A DNA stretch of 64,000 bases, from the NCBI GenBank assembly GCA_038562555.1, contig JBCFBK010000009.1, positions 73,599 to 137,598 on the forward strand, given 5' to 3'. Positions 1-10,154 of this stretch are shown here, piece after piece. This stretch comes from JBCFBK01 sp038562555 (GTDB lineage: Bacteria > Bacteroidota > Bacteroidia > Bacteroidales > Prolixibacteraceae). A model generated the notes under the pieces. The model was not told the DNA's origin. It was given only the letters and a program-made list of their open reading frames with translations, and did not search any database. Each line of letters opens with the position of its first letter. Positions within the stretch are counted from its first letter, which is position 1. The position numbers were made by a program, and so were the translations under genes.

Positions 1-399
1 GAGTTTTTCAAATGCCTGTTTGATCTTTTCCTGAAGTTCGCCAGTGACAAAAAGGTCCTGTTCATAGGTAAGGTTACTGCCCATGATCTGTTTTAGCTCT
101 TCAATTTTTCGGGTTTCGTAGTTCCTGCTGACAAGAAAATTAATTCCTCTGTTTTTAACGGAAGTAAATAAATAAGATTTTAGCGAGGGGCCTTCTTTAA
201 TCTGATCCCGGCGCTTCCAGAGCCTGAAAAAAAAGTCCTGAACGATTTCTTCGGCCTCGGCTTTATCGAGCGTTATTTGCGAGACAAAGATCACAAGTCC
301 CGGATAATAGTGCCTGAACAGCAACTCAAAAGCCGTTTCATCCCCCTGGATGAAACGACTAATCAGAATATCTTCGGAAATGCCGCTGATCTTTTGCAT
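1..399 (-). CDS. ECF-type RNA polymerase sigma-70 factor, partial (3' end outside window)
   Basis: Reading the minus strand from an ATG at 399 gives 133 uninterrupted codons running off the left edge. The N-terminal part has the sigma region 2 pattern: a GDETAFELLFRHYY helix, then AEAEEIVQDFFFRLWKRR (region 2.2-like) and KSYLFTSVKNRGINFL (2.3/2.4-like). Region 4 is not visible because the gene is cut by the window. It is transcribed divergently from the FecR gene at 800. In Bacteroidota such ECF factors pair with FecR anti-sigma proteins and switch on the adjacent susC/susD operon, so it is the likely partner of that FecR, although the two genes usually lie in the same direction. The family call is firm; the pairing is inference. 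Confidence 0.9.
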   Translation of the reverse strand, partial: MQKISGISEDILISRFIQGDETAFELLFRHYYPGLVIFVSQITLDKAEAEEIVQDFFFRLWKRRDQIKEGPSLKSYLFTSVKNRGINFLVSRNYETRKIEELKQIMGSNLTYEQDLFVTGELQEKIKQAFEKL

Positions 400-799
400 G
401 TCCAAAAATAATCAAAACTGAAAAGCGATTATCGTTTTGACGTTTTTTATTAAAGAATGGAACCGGCGCAAATACACCGGTTCCGCGAGGCCTGCTTCCG
501 TCGCTTACACAGCTCCAACTTTCTCTGTTTGTACCACTTAGTAGCCGGGAACAATCCCCACCCAATCATCAGCGAAGGAGCACCGATAGATCAGCGATGG
601 ATCAAACAGTTACTGCATGGGCAGGCCAAACGGAATGATGACCACCGAACGAATAGGTAGTATCCCTCCCCGGTTCGCCCGCCAGGAAGCTTTAACGGAC
701 ACGCGTCCAGGTTCAGATACTTTTTTCAAAAAAAAAGCCTTTTCGGCTCAGGGGTAAGCCCGCCTTTTCACACTATATAGATAGAAACAGAATCTATTT
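400..799. other. Intergenic region between divergent sigma and FecR genes
   Basis: I see no convincing gene in these 400 bp. Short open frames occur on both strands but have no recognisable domain. The right part has an A-rich tract with a short GCC/GGC stem around 730-760. It must hold the promoters of both divergent genes. The only -7-like match (TATTTTTG on the minus strand, 403-410) is too close to the sigma start codon to be persuasive. Confidence 0.5.
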
Positions 800-1966
800 A
801 TGATGATTGACAGGATTAAGATAGATGAATTGGCGGATAAATGGCTGAAAGGGACCATCACTGAAGAAGAAAAACAGTACTTCGAAGGTTGGTATAACCG
901 GGAAGCAGGACGGCATCCGGAATGGTCACGTGATCTTGACGAGCAGACCCTGAAAAAAAGGCTGTTGGCCGGAATTTTTAACAAAATAGAAGTCAACGAA
1001 CAAGCTGAAGGGAAAACCTTGTCTGATACTCACCGCAGAAAGCAGTTGTATAAATGGTCTTCGGTTGCTGCCGCGGCTGTTGTCATTTTTGCAATCGGCA
1101 CCTGGCTTTTTCAACGCCACGATCCCTCATACCAGACGGAGAACAAACAAAGTAATGTGCAGATTGATCTTCCCCCCGGCCGCGAAGCTGCAATCCTGAC
1201 CTTGGCCGACGGTTCAAAGATTGACCTGGATTCCACTCAGAACGGTGATGTAACCGTTCAGGGAAAGACAGTTATCAGCAAGCAGGGCGGACAGGTAGCA
1301 TACACCCCTGGCGAGAAAAAAAAGGGACCGGTACTCTATAATACGATCACCACCTCCCGTGGCAATCAGTACAAGGTGGTATTGTCCGATAGTACACGGG
1401 TATGGTTGAACTCTGCATCATCTCTGCATTATCCGGCTACATTCTCCGGTGATGCGCGACTGGTAGAGTTAACCGGCGAAGCTTATTTTGAAGTGGCAAA
1501 AAATGCATCAATGCCTTTCCGGGTGAAAGTCAACGGCATTGAAGTAGAAGTGTTGGGGACACATTTTAACATTAACGCTTACGCAGACGAAGGCGTGATG
1601 GAAACGACATTGCTGGAGGGATCTGTTAAAGTAATGAATGACGACACCTTTGTTTTGATCAAACCGGGAGAAAAAGCAGCAATCAGAAATCAGGAAACGC
1701 AGATAGCTATAAGCGAAGCAGATCTTGATCAGGTGATGGCCTGGCGGAACGGCTTTTTTGAATTCGACGATACAGAACTGCCGGCCATTATGCGACAAAT
1801 CAGCCGATGGTATAATGTGGATATCCGGTATGAAGGGCAGCCAGGCGATAAAAAATTTGGCGGGCGAATCAGCAAAAAGCTGAACCTGGGAAATATTCTT
1901 ACCCTGCTTGAAGCTAACGGAGTTCAGTTCGCCCTCGATGGACAAACATTGGTTGTAAAACCATGA
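800..1966 (+). CDS. FecR-family anti-sigma factor (membrane-anchored)
   Basis: A 388-residue protein with the usual Bacteroidota FecR layout. The cytosolic N-terminal domain (about 1-84) would bind the ECF sigma factor. One transmembrane helix follows at about 85-104. The periplasmic FecR domain covers about 180-285 and includes the typical VWLNSASSLHYP and GEAYFEV motifs. A C-terminal DUF4974-like domain (about 318-387) would contact the STN domain of the SusC transporter. It is followed on the same strand by susC with a 298 bp gap containing a hairpin. It probably carries the substrate signal from SusC to a sigma factor, most likely the divergent one at 1-399. The start overlaps an ATGATG pair, so either ATG could be used. 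Confidence 0.93.
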   Translation: MMIDRIKIDELADKWLKGTITEEEKQYFEGWYNREAGRHPEWSRDLDEQTLKKRLLAGIFNKIEVNEQAEGKTLSDTHRRKQLYKWSSVAAAAVVIFAIGTWLFQRHDPSYQTENKQSNVQIDLPPGREAAILTLADGSKIDLDSTQNGDVTVQGKTVISKQGGQVAYTPGEKKKGPVLYNTITTSRGNQYKVVLSDSTRVWLNSASSLHYPATFSGDARLVELTGEAYFEVAKNASMPFRVKVNGIEVEVLGTHFNINAYADEGVMETTLLEGSVKVMNDDTFVLIKPGEKAAIRNQETQIAISEADLDQVMAWRNGFFEFDDTELPAIMRQISRWYNVDIRYEGQPGDKKFGGRISKKLNLGNILTLLEANGVQFALDGQTLVVKP

Positions 1967-2158
1967 AAACAGGCGCAAGACACAAGTATCAAGACACAAG
2001 ACAGAAGAAGCAGTTAGCTATGAGCTCTTAGCTTTTAGTAAAAAAACTTCAAACTGAGATAACAACAGAAACAATAGTAACAACAAAAACCTTTAACTGA
2101 AATTTTAAACCTGGCTGTATGAAAAAAACGTAACCTTTTCTTCCTTATGTTGCTTATG

Positions 2159-2193
2159 AAAAAACCGGATCGAGCGTGCGGCAAAATCCGGTT
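2159..2193 (-). terminator. Intrinsic terminator on the strand opposite susC
   Basis: A perfect 8 bp stem (AACCGGAT at 2163-2170 with ATCCGGTT at 2186-2193) is followed on the minus strand by six T. It lies between fecR and susC, both on the plus strand, so no annotated gene needs it. The second PUL has the same arrangement at 32591-32627. It could end an antisense RNA started inside susC. Confidence 0.5.
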
Positions 2194-2264
2194 AGGTCTC
2201 AGGCAGCATCAGCATTTTTGTGTGAACAACTTGATAATGACTAAACCCAAAACATGGTAAAATT

Positions 2265-5200
2265 ATGGATTTAAATTTAAGAAAATTTAGTCTGTGGTAT
2301 AAATTTTTGCGCGTGATGAAACTAACGACCTTTATATTATTGGTTTTTACCCTGCATATCAGCGCCAGCGGGCTTTCCCAGAATGTGACCCTCGCCGTAA
2401 AAAATATGTCGGTTCAAAAAGTGTTAAAACAAATATCCAGGCAAACCGGCGTATCGATCATTTACAATGAATCCTATTTCGATGAGACGGATCGGGTGAC
2501 GCTTCAGGTGGATCATATGCCGATCGAAGATGTTCTGAAGTTATGCCTGGAAGGGAATGACTATTCACCTGTCATAGACAATGGCATGATCCTTATCCGA
2601 AAGAATAAGGAGTCGCAACCCGCACAAGAGGACAAGAAGGTAAAAGGCAAAGTAACTGATAATGAAAATAAGCCCTTGCCTGGGGCGACAATCACGGTCG
2701 TTGGTACTACCCGCGGCGTGATCACGGATAATGACGGAACTTATTCGATTGAAGCCGGTCCCCGTGATAAGCTGGTTTTTTCTTTTATTGGAATGGAGAG
2801 TCAGATTATCGATATCAGCAATCGGCAAGTCATTGACGTCACGTTAAAAGAAAAATCAGAGGAAACGGAAGATGTAACGATTGTGGCTTTCGGTAAACAG
2901 AAAAAGGAGTCTGTCATAGGATCCATTACAACGGTAAAACCGGCCGAACTGAAAGTACCAAGCAGTAACCTCACAACAGCATTATCAGGAAGGGTAGCCG
3001 GAATTATTTCCTATCAACGAAGCGGAGAACCGGGACAGGATAATGCTGATTTTTTTGTGCGTGGGATTACTACTTTCGGTACCAACACAAATCCTCTTAT
3101 TCTGATTGACGGGATTGAACTCAGTTCCGCGGACCTCGCCCGTTTACAACCTGATGATATCGCCAGTTTTTCGATTATGAAAGATGCGACGGCAACGGCT
3201 TTATACGGCGCCCGCGGTGCAAATGGGGTTATTCTGGTCACAACCAAACAAGGTGTGGAAGGGCCGGCAAAGATTTCGGTACGGTTGGAAAATTCTTTTT
3301 CAATGCCGACCACCGACATTGAATTTGCAGATCCCGTAACTTACATGAAATTACAAAATGAGGCAATCCTCACCCGTGATCCGGGAGGGACGCTACTCTA
3401 TTCTCAGGAGAAAATTGAAAATACGGAAGCGGGCATGAACCCCGTGATCTATCCTGCTAACGACTGGAAGAAGATGTTGTTCAGGAATTTTACCACAAAC
3501 CAAAGGGCCAATCTTAGCGTGAACGGCGGCGGCGGAGTGGCAAGGTATTATGTGGCTGCCGCTTTTAACCGGGATAACGGTATACTGAAAGTAGACAAAC
3601 GAAATAATTTTAACAATAATATTGCCATCAACAATTATACCCTGCGTGCGAACGTCAATATTGATATATTCAAAGCAACGGAGCTTATTGTCCGTCTGCA
3701 CGGTAATTTCGAAGATTACAGCGGTCCCATTTCAGGTGGTGCAGAAATGTATCGTCTGATGGTACATTCAAACCCTGTTCTCTTTCCGGCCTATTTCCCT
3801 ATAGATGAAGAACATAAACATGTCAAACATATCATGTTTGGCAATTATGAAAACAGTTATACCAACCCTTATGCGGAAATGGTAAAGGGGTATAAAGATA
3901 AGTCCCGGTCACAGATGCTGGCCCAGGTGGAATTGAAACAGGATCTAAGTGCCCTGACAAAAGGATTATCCGTCAGAGGAATGATGAATATTACCCGGCT
4001 GGCTCAATTCTCAGTCACAAGAGCATACACCCCATTCTTTTATCAAATAGGAAGTTATGACAGGCAGACAGGTGCATATGCTCTGACTCAAACAACCGTG
4101 GGGACAGAATATTTGGGTTATTCTGAGGTTGACAATGACAGGGTTATGAATTCCACGTTCTATTTTGAAGGGATGGCCAATTACAACCGCGATTTTGCTG
4201 ATAAACACAGTGTCAGTGGGTTATTGGTCTTTATGACCAGACAGAGCATGGATGCCAATGCTGGTTCCCTGCAATTATCACTCCCATCACGCAATCTGGG
4301 ATTATCGGGACGTATGACGTATTCCTATGACCACCGGTATTTTGCCGAATTCAATTTTGGCTATAATGGGAGCGAACGATTCGATGCAGAGCACCGGTTC
4401 GGTTTTTTCCCGTCAGCCGGAGTTGCATGGAGCATTTCCAGCGAAAACTTCTGGAAACCACTTAAACCGGTAGTTTCAAATCTAAAATTACGTTATTCTT
4501 ATGGCCTGGTGGGGAATGATCAAATCGGCAGCAATCAGGACCGCTTTTATTACTTATCGGAAGTCAATATGAGCGATGCGAATAAGAGAGCAACATTTGG
4601 GCAGGATCTGAACAATACCATAAATGGGGTAACTGTGAGCAGGTATGCCAATTCTGCTATTACCTGGGAAACTTCCACCAAACAAAATTTTGCGATGGAA
4701 ATCGGTCTTTGGGATGATATCAGCATTATTGCAGAATATTTTACAGAACACCGGAAAAACATCCTGATGACCAGGGACGCTGTTCCCCGTACCATGGGAT
4801 TATCAGCGTTGGTCAGATCAAATGTAGGTGAAGCCTCCGGAAGCGGAGTTGACCTAAGCCTTGAATATCAAAAAAACTGGACCAATGATTTCTGGACTTC
4901 CATTCGGGGCAATTTTACATATGCGACCAGCAAATACGAAGTTTATGAGGAGCCGCAATATGACGAGCCCTGGCGCACCAGGGTAGGGAGATCGCTCCGG
5001 CAAGAATATGGTTATCTGGCCGAAAGATTATTTGTAGACGATATTGAAGCGCAAAATTCACCTGTACAGGAAGTCGGGACGGATCTGTACGGCGGGGGAG
5101 ATCTTAAATATACGGATGTGAACAGAGATGGCAAAGTGGACGATGCAGACCGGGTGCCGATAGGCAATCCAACGGTTCCTGAAATGGTCTATGGATTTGG

Positions 5201-5696
5201 ATTTTCCTTAGGATATAAAGGCGTCGACTTCTCCGCGTTTTTCCAGGGCACAGCGAATGAATCGTTCTGGATCAATGCGGCGGCTACCTCCCCTTTTAAT
5301 GAAAATGCCCAGCTCCTTAAAGTATATGCCGACAGCTACTGGTCGGAAGAAAACCGGGATATCTATGCTACCTGGCCCAGATTGAGTCCAACCATCAACA
5401 GCAACAATGTCCCGGGAGCTGTAAAACGGAGCGGCAACTGGCAATGGGACACCAAGAATACCTGGTTTATGCGTGACGGATCTTTTCTAAGGCTTAAACA
5501 AGTAGAGCTGGGATATACTTTCCCACGAGTATGGACCGAAAAAATGCATATGTCTAACCTGAGGTTTTATGTAAGTGGAACAAATCTGCTTCTCTTTAGC
5601 AAATTCAAACTATGGGATGTGGAAATGGCCGGTGAAGGTCTGGGTTATCCAATACAGAAAGTTTTCAATATGGGTCTCACCATCAGCCTCAATTAA
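2265..5696 (+). CDS. SusC/RagA-type TonB-dependent outer-membrane transporter with STN domain
   Basis: A 1143-residue outer-membrane glycan importer. After an N-terminal signal segment (hydrophobic stretch about 21-38) it has an STN domain (about 45-120) for signalling to FecR. A carboxypeptidase-regulatory-like beta-sandwich follows (about 126-195), then the TonB plug (about 205-330) with the SusC signatures LILIDG and ATALYGARGANGVILVTTKQG-type residues, and a beta-barrel to the C-terminus. The length fits SusC proteins that carry an STN extension. It is paired with the SusD gene 22 bp downstream. The STN domain and the upstream fecR imply sigma/anti-sigma control. The substrate is inferred from the downstream GH106 to be a rhamnose-containing glycan. 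Confidence 0.97.
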   Translation: MDLNLRKFSLWYKFLRVMKLTTFILLVFTLHISASGLSQNVTLAVKNMSVQKVLKQISRQTGVSIIYNESYFDETDRVTLQVDHMPIEDVLKLCLEGNDYSPVIDNGMILIRKNKESQPAQEDKKVKGKVTDNENKPLPGATITVVGTTRGVITDNDGTYSIEAGPRDKLVFSFIGMESQIIDISNRQVIDVTLKEKSEETEDVTIVAFGKQKKESVIGSITTVKPAELKVPSSNLTTALSGRVAGIISYQRSGEPGQDNADFFVRGITTFGTNTNPLILIDGIELSSADLARLQPDDIASFSIMKDATATALYGARGANGVILVTTKQGVEGPAKISVRLENSFSMPTTDIEFADPVTYMKLQNEAILTRDPGGTLLYSQEKIENTEAGMNPVIYPANDWKKMLFRNFTTNQRANLSVNGGGGVARYYVAAAFNRDNGILKVDKRNNFNNNIAINNYTLRANVNIDIFKATELIVRLHGNFEDYSGPISGGAEMYRLMVHSNPVLFPAYFPIDEEHKHVKHIMFGNYENSYTNPYAEMVKGYKDKSRSQMLAQVELKQDLSALTKGLSVRGMMNITRLAQFSVTRAYTPFFYQIGSYDRQTGAYALTQTTVGTEYLGYSEVDNDRVMNSTFYFEGMANYNRDFADKHSVSGLLVFMTRQSMDANAGSLQLSLPSRNLGLSGRMTYSYDHRYFAEFNFGYNGSERFDAEHRFGFFPSAGVAWSISSENFWKPLKPVVSNLKLRYSYGLVGNDQIGSNQDRFYYLSEVNMSDANKRATFGQDLNNTINGVTVSRYANSAITWETSTKQNFAMEIGLWDDISIIAEYFTEHRKNILMTRDAVPRTMGLSALVRSNVGEASGSGVDLSLEYQKNWTNDFWTSIRGNFTYATSKYEVYEEPQYDEPWRTRVGRSLRQEYGYLAERLFVDDIEAQNSPVQEVGTDLYGGGDLKYTDVNRDGKVDDADRVPIGNPTVPEMVYGFGFSLGYKGVDFSAFFQGTANESFWINAAATSPFNENAQLLKVYADSYWSEENRDIYATWPRLSPTINSNNVPGAVKRSGNWQWDTKNTWFMRDGSFLRLKQVELGYTFPRVWTEKMHMSNLRFYVSGTNLLLFSKFKLWDVEMAGEGLGYPIQKVFNMGLTISLN

Positions 5697-5718
5697 GAAA
5701 AATCAAAAACTGAACAAG

Positions 5719-7638
5719 ATGAAATGGATAAAAAAATATCGGACTATAAAAATGTCAGCGATCCTGCTAATCATGCTTACTGCCTGCAGTGAATATCTGG
5801 ATGTCGTTCCGGAGGGCGTTGCAACCATTGATCTGGCCTTCAATCAAAGGGACGAGGCTCTCAAATACCTGTATACCTGTTATTCCTATATGCCAAAGCA
5901 TGGTAATCTGGCCCAGGACCCGGCAATTTTGGGTGGAGACGAATTGATCACCTATAATGAATCGTTTCGGTTCAATATTTCTGCTTTTCAGATCGCTTTG
6001 GGAATGCAAAATGCAACATCGCCGATTCTCGATAAATGGGGAAGCCTGTATCAGGGAATACGCGATTGTAACATCTTTCTGGAAAACGTACATAAAGTGC
6101 CCGATCTGCCTGACTGGGAAAGGGATCAATGGATTGCAGAAGTTAAATTCCTGAAAGCCTATTATCACTTCTACCTCATCCAAACATATGGTCCCATACC
6201 ATTGGTAAAGGAAAATCTCCCGGTAGATGTTGTTATTTCAGAAGTAAAGGCTTTCCGCGATCCTGTTGACTCCTGCTTTAGCTATGTTGTTAAATTGCTG
6301 GACGAAACCCGGAGTGCACTTCCTTTAAAAGTTCTGGACCCTGCAACGGAACTGGGACGCATTACCAGGCCGGCAGCCTTATCCCTGAAGGCAAAAGTTC
6401 TGGTTACTGCTGCCAGTCCTTTATTCAATGGTAATAACGATCAGTCAACTTTACGCAACAGCGACGGAACACCATTGTTTAATGCGACATACGTCCCGGA
6501 AAAATGGAATGCGGCTGTTACTGCATGCAAAGAGGCGCTGGCTGTCTGTGACGAGGCGGGGATGGAACTATACTATTATCCGGCATCAGCATTGACAAAA
6601 CTGACGGATACGATCGTCACGCAACTGAGTCTGCGGAATGCTTTCTGTGAACGATGGAACAGCGAGATTATCTGGGCCAACACACAGAGCATTGCTGCCG
6701 GAGGAGCGTCCGGAATACAGCAATTAGCAACTGCCAAATTAAATCCTTCATTCCGGGATGCACCGCAGATCGGGCCTGCTTCAATATGCCCTCCTCTTAA
6801 AATGTCCAAACTTTTTTATACGCAACATGGCGTTCCAATCTCCGAAGATAAAACGAGAAATGCCGGTATGCTATATTCTTTACGGACAGCACAAACTGAA
6901 GAAAAATTATATATCAAAGCAGGCAGCACCACAGTTGATCTTCATTTTGACAGGGAACCCCGTTTCTACGCCTGGCTGGGGTTCGATTGCGGAATATGGT
7001 ACGGTCAGGGAAAGACCGATGACAAACTGGAACTTTGGTCTGTTGAAGCAAAAAAGGGCAATATAGATGGTCATATCGGGACCAATAACGGAACGAGAAC
7101 AGGATATTTCTGCAAAAAATATGTTCATTATAATAATGTGATAAGCAGCCTGACCTCCTATTCGGTAACGCCCTACCCATGGCCGGTTATCCGATTAAGC
7201 GATTTGTATCTCTTGTATGCTGAGGCCATTAATGAGGCAGAGGGACCTGATGGAGCAAATCAGGTCGAACTGTTCCGTTATATTGATCTTGTACGGGCCC
7301 GCGCCGGACTTGAAGCTGTCAAGGATTCGTGGGATAAATACACCAACAATCCCAAATATTCAACCAAAGAAGGAATGCGACAGATTATTCAGCAGGAGCG
7401 AATGATCGAGTTGGCATTCGAAGGGCATCGTTTCTGGGATGTACGGAGGTGGAAGTCGGCCCCTGATGTATATAATAGTTCCATTGAATCGTGGAGTGTA
7501 CAACAATACGAGACCGCAAATTTCTATCGGCCGGAGATCTTATATACGCAAACATTCGGAGTCAAAGATTATTTCTGGCCTGTTAAAAACAGTGATATTA
7601 TCAACAATAGGAAGCTCATTCAAAATATCGGATGGTAA
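5719..7638 (+). CDS. SusD/RagB-family glycan-binding lipoprotein
   Basis: A 639-residue surface lipoprotein partner of SusC. I chose the ATG at 5719 rather than the longer in-frame start at 5575, because 5575 lies inside susC and the sequence from 5719 gives a basic N-terminus, a hydrophobic segment and a lipobox (LLIMLTACSEYLD, Cys near residue 23). Tetratricopeptide-like SusD features follow, including a YFLRAYYHFYLIQTYG-type helix and the C-terminal IIQQERMIELAFEGHRFWDVRRWK block typical of SusD/RagB. The C-terminus ends with a LIQNIGW-type motif. The gene follows susC by 22 bp and is clearly co-transcribed. Confidence 0.96.
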   Translation: MKWIKKYRTIKMSAILLIMLTACSEYLDVVPEGVATIDLAFNQRDEALKYLYTCYSYMPKHGNLAQDPAILGGDELITYNESFRFNISAFQIALGMQNATSPILDKWGSLYQGIRDCNIFLENVHKVPDLPDWERDQWIAEVKFLKAYYHFYLIQTYGPIPLVKENLPVDVVISEVKAFRDPVDSCFSYVVKLLDETRSALPLKVLDPATELGRITRPAALSLKAKVLVTAASPLFNGNNDQSTLRNSDGTPLFNATYVPEKWNAAVTACKEALAVCDEAGMELYYYPASALTKLTDTIVTQLSLRNAFCERWNSEIIWANTQSIAAGGASGIQQLATAKLNPSFRDAPQIGPASICPPLKMSKLFYTQHGVPISEDKTRNAGMLYSLRTAQTEEKLYIKAGSTTVDLHFDREPRFYAWLGFDCGIWYGQGKTDDKLELWSVEAKKGNIDGHIGTNNGTRTGYFCKKYVHYNNVISSLTSYSVTPYPWPVIRLSDLYLLYAEAINEAEGPDGANQVELFRYIDLVRARAGLEAVKDSWDKYTNNPKYSTKEGMRQIIQQERMIELAFEGHRFWDVRRWKSAPDVYNSSIESWSVQQYETANFYRPEILYTQTFGVKDYFWPVKNSDIINNRKLIQNIGW

Positions 7639-7665
7639 TTACCATAACCCTAAAGAAGAAGTACA

Positions 7666-8895
7666 ATGAAAAAAATGTATACCTATATTGTAACCATGAG
7701 CCTGATTCTTATTTTGGGGCATAGCTGCGAAGAAGAAGGGCGGTTGGATCATATCGACTATAGTGCAGCTGCACCCGGGCAGGTACATGATATAACGGTA
7801 AAAAATAACCCCGGAGGAGCTACGATTAAATATAGTCTTCCTGAAGACGAAAATCTGCTGTACGTGAAGGCAGAATATGAAATACGGAAGGGTGTGGTCA
7901 GGGAAAGTAAGGCTTCCTACTACGCAGATTCGTTGACTTTAGACGGATTTGGGGATACCAGGATCTATGATGTAAAAATCTTCAGTGTGGGCAAAAACGA
8001 AAAAACGTCTGAACCTTTGATTGTACAGGTCAATCCTCAGACCGCCCCTGTAGTTTTAGCTGCCAAGGAGCTGAAGAGCGCTTTTGGCGGGGTGAGTGTT
8101 ACTATTGAGAACCGGTACGAAACCGATTTGGCCATTGTGCTCATGACAGACACAGCAGGGACAGGTTATTGGAACACCTTGCAGACTTTTTATACCTCCG
8201 CTGCCAGGAGAACCTTTTCCTACAGAGGGCTTGACACTACCCCGGCGCGGTTCGCGGCCTACGTTCGCGACCGCTGGAATAATATCTCTGATACAATAGA
8301 GGCAACCCTGACCCCCAGATACGAAGAATTTATTCCCAAAAATGACTGGCGTGAAATACATTTGCCCACCGACACCTATGATCCGATTGAAGGGCGTGCT
8401 GAATACATGCTTAACCGGGCATTTGACGGCATCATTAACCAGGCAAATACCATGTTTGCCACCAAAACAGATGCCCCGATGCCTCAATGGGCCACGATCG
8501 ATTTGGGCACAACAATCATTATGAGCCGGCTTAAAGTTTTCCACCGATCAGGAGCAGCCAGTGGATGGACAGGCGCCAATGTGAAAAAATTCGAACTTTA
8601 CGGTTCAATGAACCCCAGTTCTGACGGGAGTTGGGATAGCAGTTGGATCTCGCTGGGAAAATTCGAGGCTTCCCCTCCATCAGGTGGTGTCGGGCCCTTG
8701 ATTACCCAGGCTGATAGAGATTATGCCAGCATTGAAGGCATTGACTTTGATCTTGAGGCGAATGATTTTGCTCCGGATCCGTTTGTTCCCATACGTTATA
8801 TCCGCTTTAAAACAACAGAGACCTGTAACGGACCATCTCTCTCAGGTTCTGTATGGATTAATGAGTTAAGCTTTTGGGGACAAATTCAGGAATAA
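7666..8895 (+). CDS. Surface-type lipoprotein with DUF4959/DUF5126/DUF5000-like domains
   Basis: A 409-residue lipoprotein (hydrophobic N-terminus, Cys near residue 21 in GHSCEEEG). The three-part layout matches the protein often found after SusD in Bacteroidota PULs. It has an N-terminal Ig-like DUF4959 part (about 25-125), a middle DUF5126-like part (about 125-220), and a C-terminal discoidin-like DUF5000 part (about 235-405) containing WATIDLG and YIRFKTTET. The C-terminal fold suggests carbohydrate binding at the cell surface. It begins 27 bp after susD. Domain names are from recall of the family pattern, not from a search. Confidence 0.8.
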   Translation: MKKMYTYIVTMSLILILGHSCEEEGRLDHIDYSAAAPGQVHDITVKNNPGGATIKYSLPEDENLLYVKAEYEIRKGVVRESKASYYADSLTLDGFGDTRIYDVKIFSVGKNEKTSEPLIVQVNPQTAPVVLAAKELKSAFGGVSVTIENRYETDLAIVLMTDTAGTGYWNTLQTFYTSAARRTFSYRGLDTTPARFAAYVRDRWNNISDTIEATLTPRYEEFIPKNDWREIHLPTDTYDPIEGRAEYMLNRAFDGIINQANTMFATKTDAPMPQWATIDLGTTIIMSRLKVFHRSGAASGWTGANVKKFELYGSMNPSSDGSWDSSWISLGKFEASPPSGGVGPLITQADRDYASIEGIDFDLEANDFAPDPFVPIRYIRFKTTETCNGPSLSGSVWINELSFWGQIQE

Positions 8896-9012
8896 TCGGA
8901 TTTAAATAACAGGCTATATGAAACGAACATGTTGCTTCATAACACCCCGGGAGATGGCAATAATTCTCAGCAACATGGAGTTCCACACTACCATAAAAAA
9001 AATTATTAGAGT

Positions 9013-10098
9013 ATGAAAAAATTAATTTATATACTTATTGCAGGGATTGTTTGGAGTTTTTCTTCCTGTAAGGATATGGATAGCATTTACCAGGAATATA
9101 TTGTTCCAAATGGACTTACTTACCCCGGAAAAGCTTTAAATCCGGTCGTATATGCGGGGAATAACCGGGTTAAGATTTCCTGGCTCAGGGGATCGGACCC
9201 CAATGTCGTAAAGGCCAGAATATACTGGAATAATTATACAGATTCTGTCGATGTTGATGTTCCGGCAGGTGAAGATACCATTTCCTGCATTATCGGGAAT
9301 CTGCCGGAAAATACTTATTCTTTTTTTATCCGAACATATGATGTAAAGGGGAACGTCTCAATTCCTGCTGAAGCAAGAGGCACGTCTTATGGTGAAAAAT
9401 ATCAGGCCGGTATACTAAACCGGGCCATCAATAACGCAATCATCACCGGAACAACAGTTAAGATTGAATGGGGAACAATCGACACCTTGTCGGCTTATAC
9501 TACAGAAGTCCGATATACGAATGCAGCGGGAGAAATAAAGACCTTGCGTGCTATGAGCAACCACGATGTTTCAATAATTTCTGACATACAAAAAGGAACT
9601 ACATTTTTATACCGGACACTCTATGTGCCAAATCGTCTTGCCATCGATACCTTTTATACCGGCTTCCTGGAGAATAAGGAATACCTTTTGAACAAGAATG
9701 GCTGGCGTGTAGCTGGTTTTTCCACACAACATTCGGGAGCAGCCAACCTGGCTTCCAATGTAATAGATGGTAATCCCGCTACCCGCTGGCATACACACGC
9801 GACTGCGTCAACCTTTCCGCATTTTGTGACCGTCGATATGGGAGCTGAGTGGACAATGACTGCATTTGAAATATACAGGACTACAAATGACGACCGGGCC
9901 TTTGACACATTCCAATTATTTGCAAGCATGGATAATCTGAACTGGGTCGATTTGGGCGTGTTTAACTTTAACCGTTTTATTAATGACGGCCAATATTACG
10001 CGGTCCCTCCCACCTCCGGCAGATATTTTAAATTTGTCGGATTAACCGGTCCGAATAAATTTATGGTTACCGGCGAAATTAATGCTTATGGATTGTAA
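9013..10098 (+). CDS. DUF4998-like plus F5/8 type C (discoidin) lipoprotein
   Basis: A 361-residue lipoprotein with a short hydrophobic N-terminus and lipobox (WSFSSCKDMD, Cys near residue 19). The first half (about 35-210) has two fibronectin-like repeats, as in DUF4998 proteins of PULs (KISWLRGSDPNV, VKIEWGT). The second half (about 230-360) is a discoidin/F5-8C-type domain: a DGNPATRWHTH motif followed by FVTVDMGAEW and GRYFKFVGLTG. Such domains bind galactose- or rhamnose-containing glycans in characterised relatives. It lies 117 bp after the previous lipoprotein and 56 bp before the rhamnosidase. Confidence 0.8.
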   Translation: MKKLIYILIAGIVWSFSSCKDMDSIYQEYIVPNGLTYPGKALNPVVYAGNNRVKISWLRGSDPNVVKARIYWNNYTDSVDVDVPAGEDTISCIIGNLPENTYSFFIRTYDVKGNVSIPAEARGTSYGEKYQAGILNRAINNAIITGTTVKIEWGTIDTLSAYTTEVRYTNAAGEIKTLRAMSNHDVSIISDIQKGTTFLYRTLYVPNRLAIDTFYTGFLENKEYLLNKNGWRVAGFSTQHSGAANLASNVIDGNPATRWHTHATASTFPHFVTVDMGAEWTMTAFEIYRTTNDDRAFDTFQLFASMDNLNWVDLGVFNFNRFINDGQYYAVPPTSGRYFKFVGLTGPNKFMVTGEINAYGL

Positions 10099-10154
10099 AG
10101 TTGTTCGAAGAAGCTGACGGAGAGTCCCGTTAAATCAAATTAATAGTTTTAAAA

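Noticed and set aside
403..410. -7-like TATTTTTG before the sigma gene at 399
   Set aside because: It lies only 4 bp before the start codon in an A-rich tract, so chance is likely.
5575..5718. Longer start for the first SusD gene
   Set aside because: The extra codons lie in the susC reading region and lack a signal peptide; the ATG at 5719 gives a normal lipoprotein signal.
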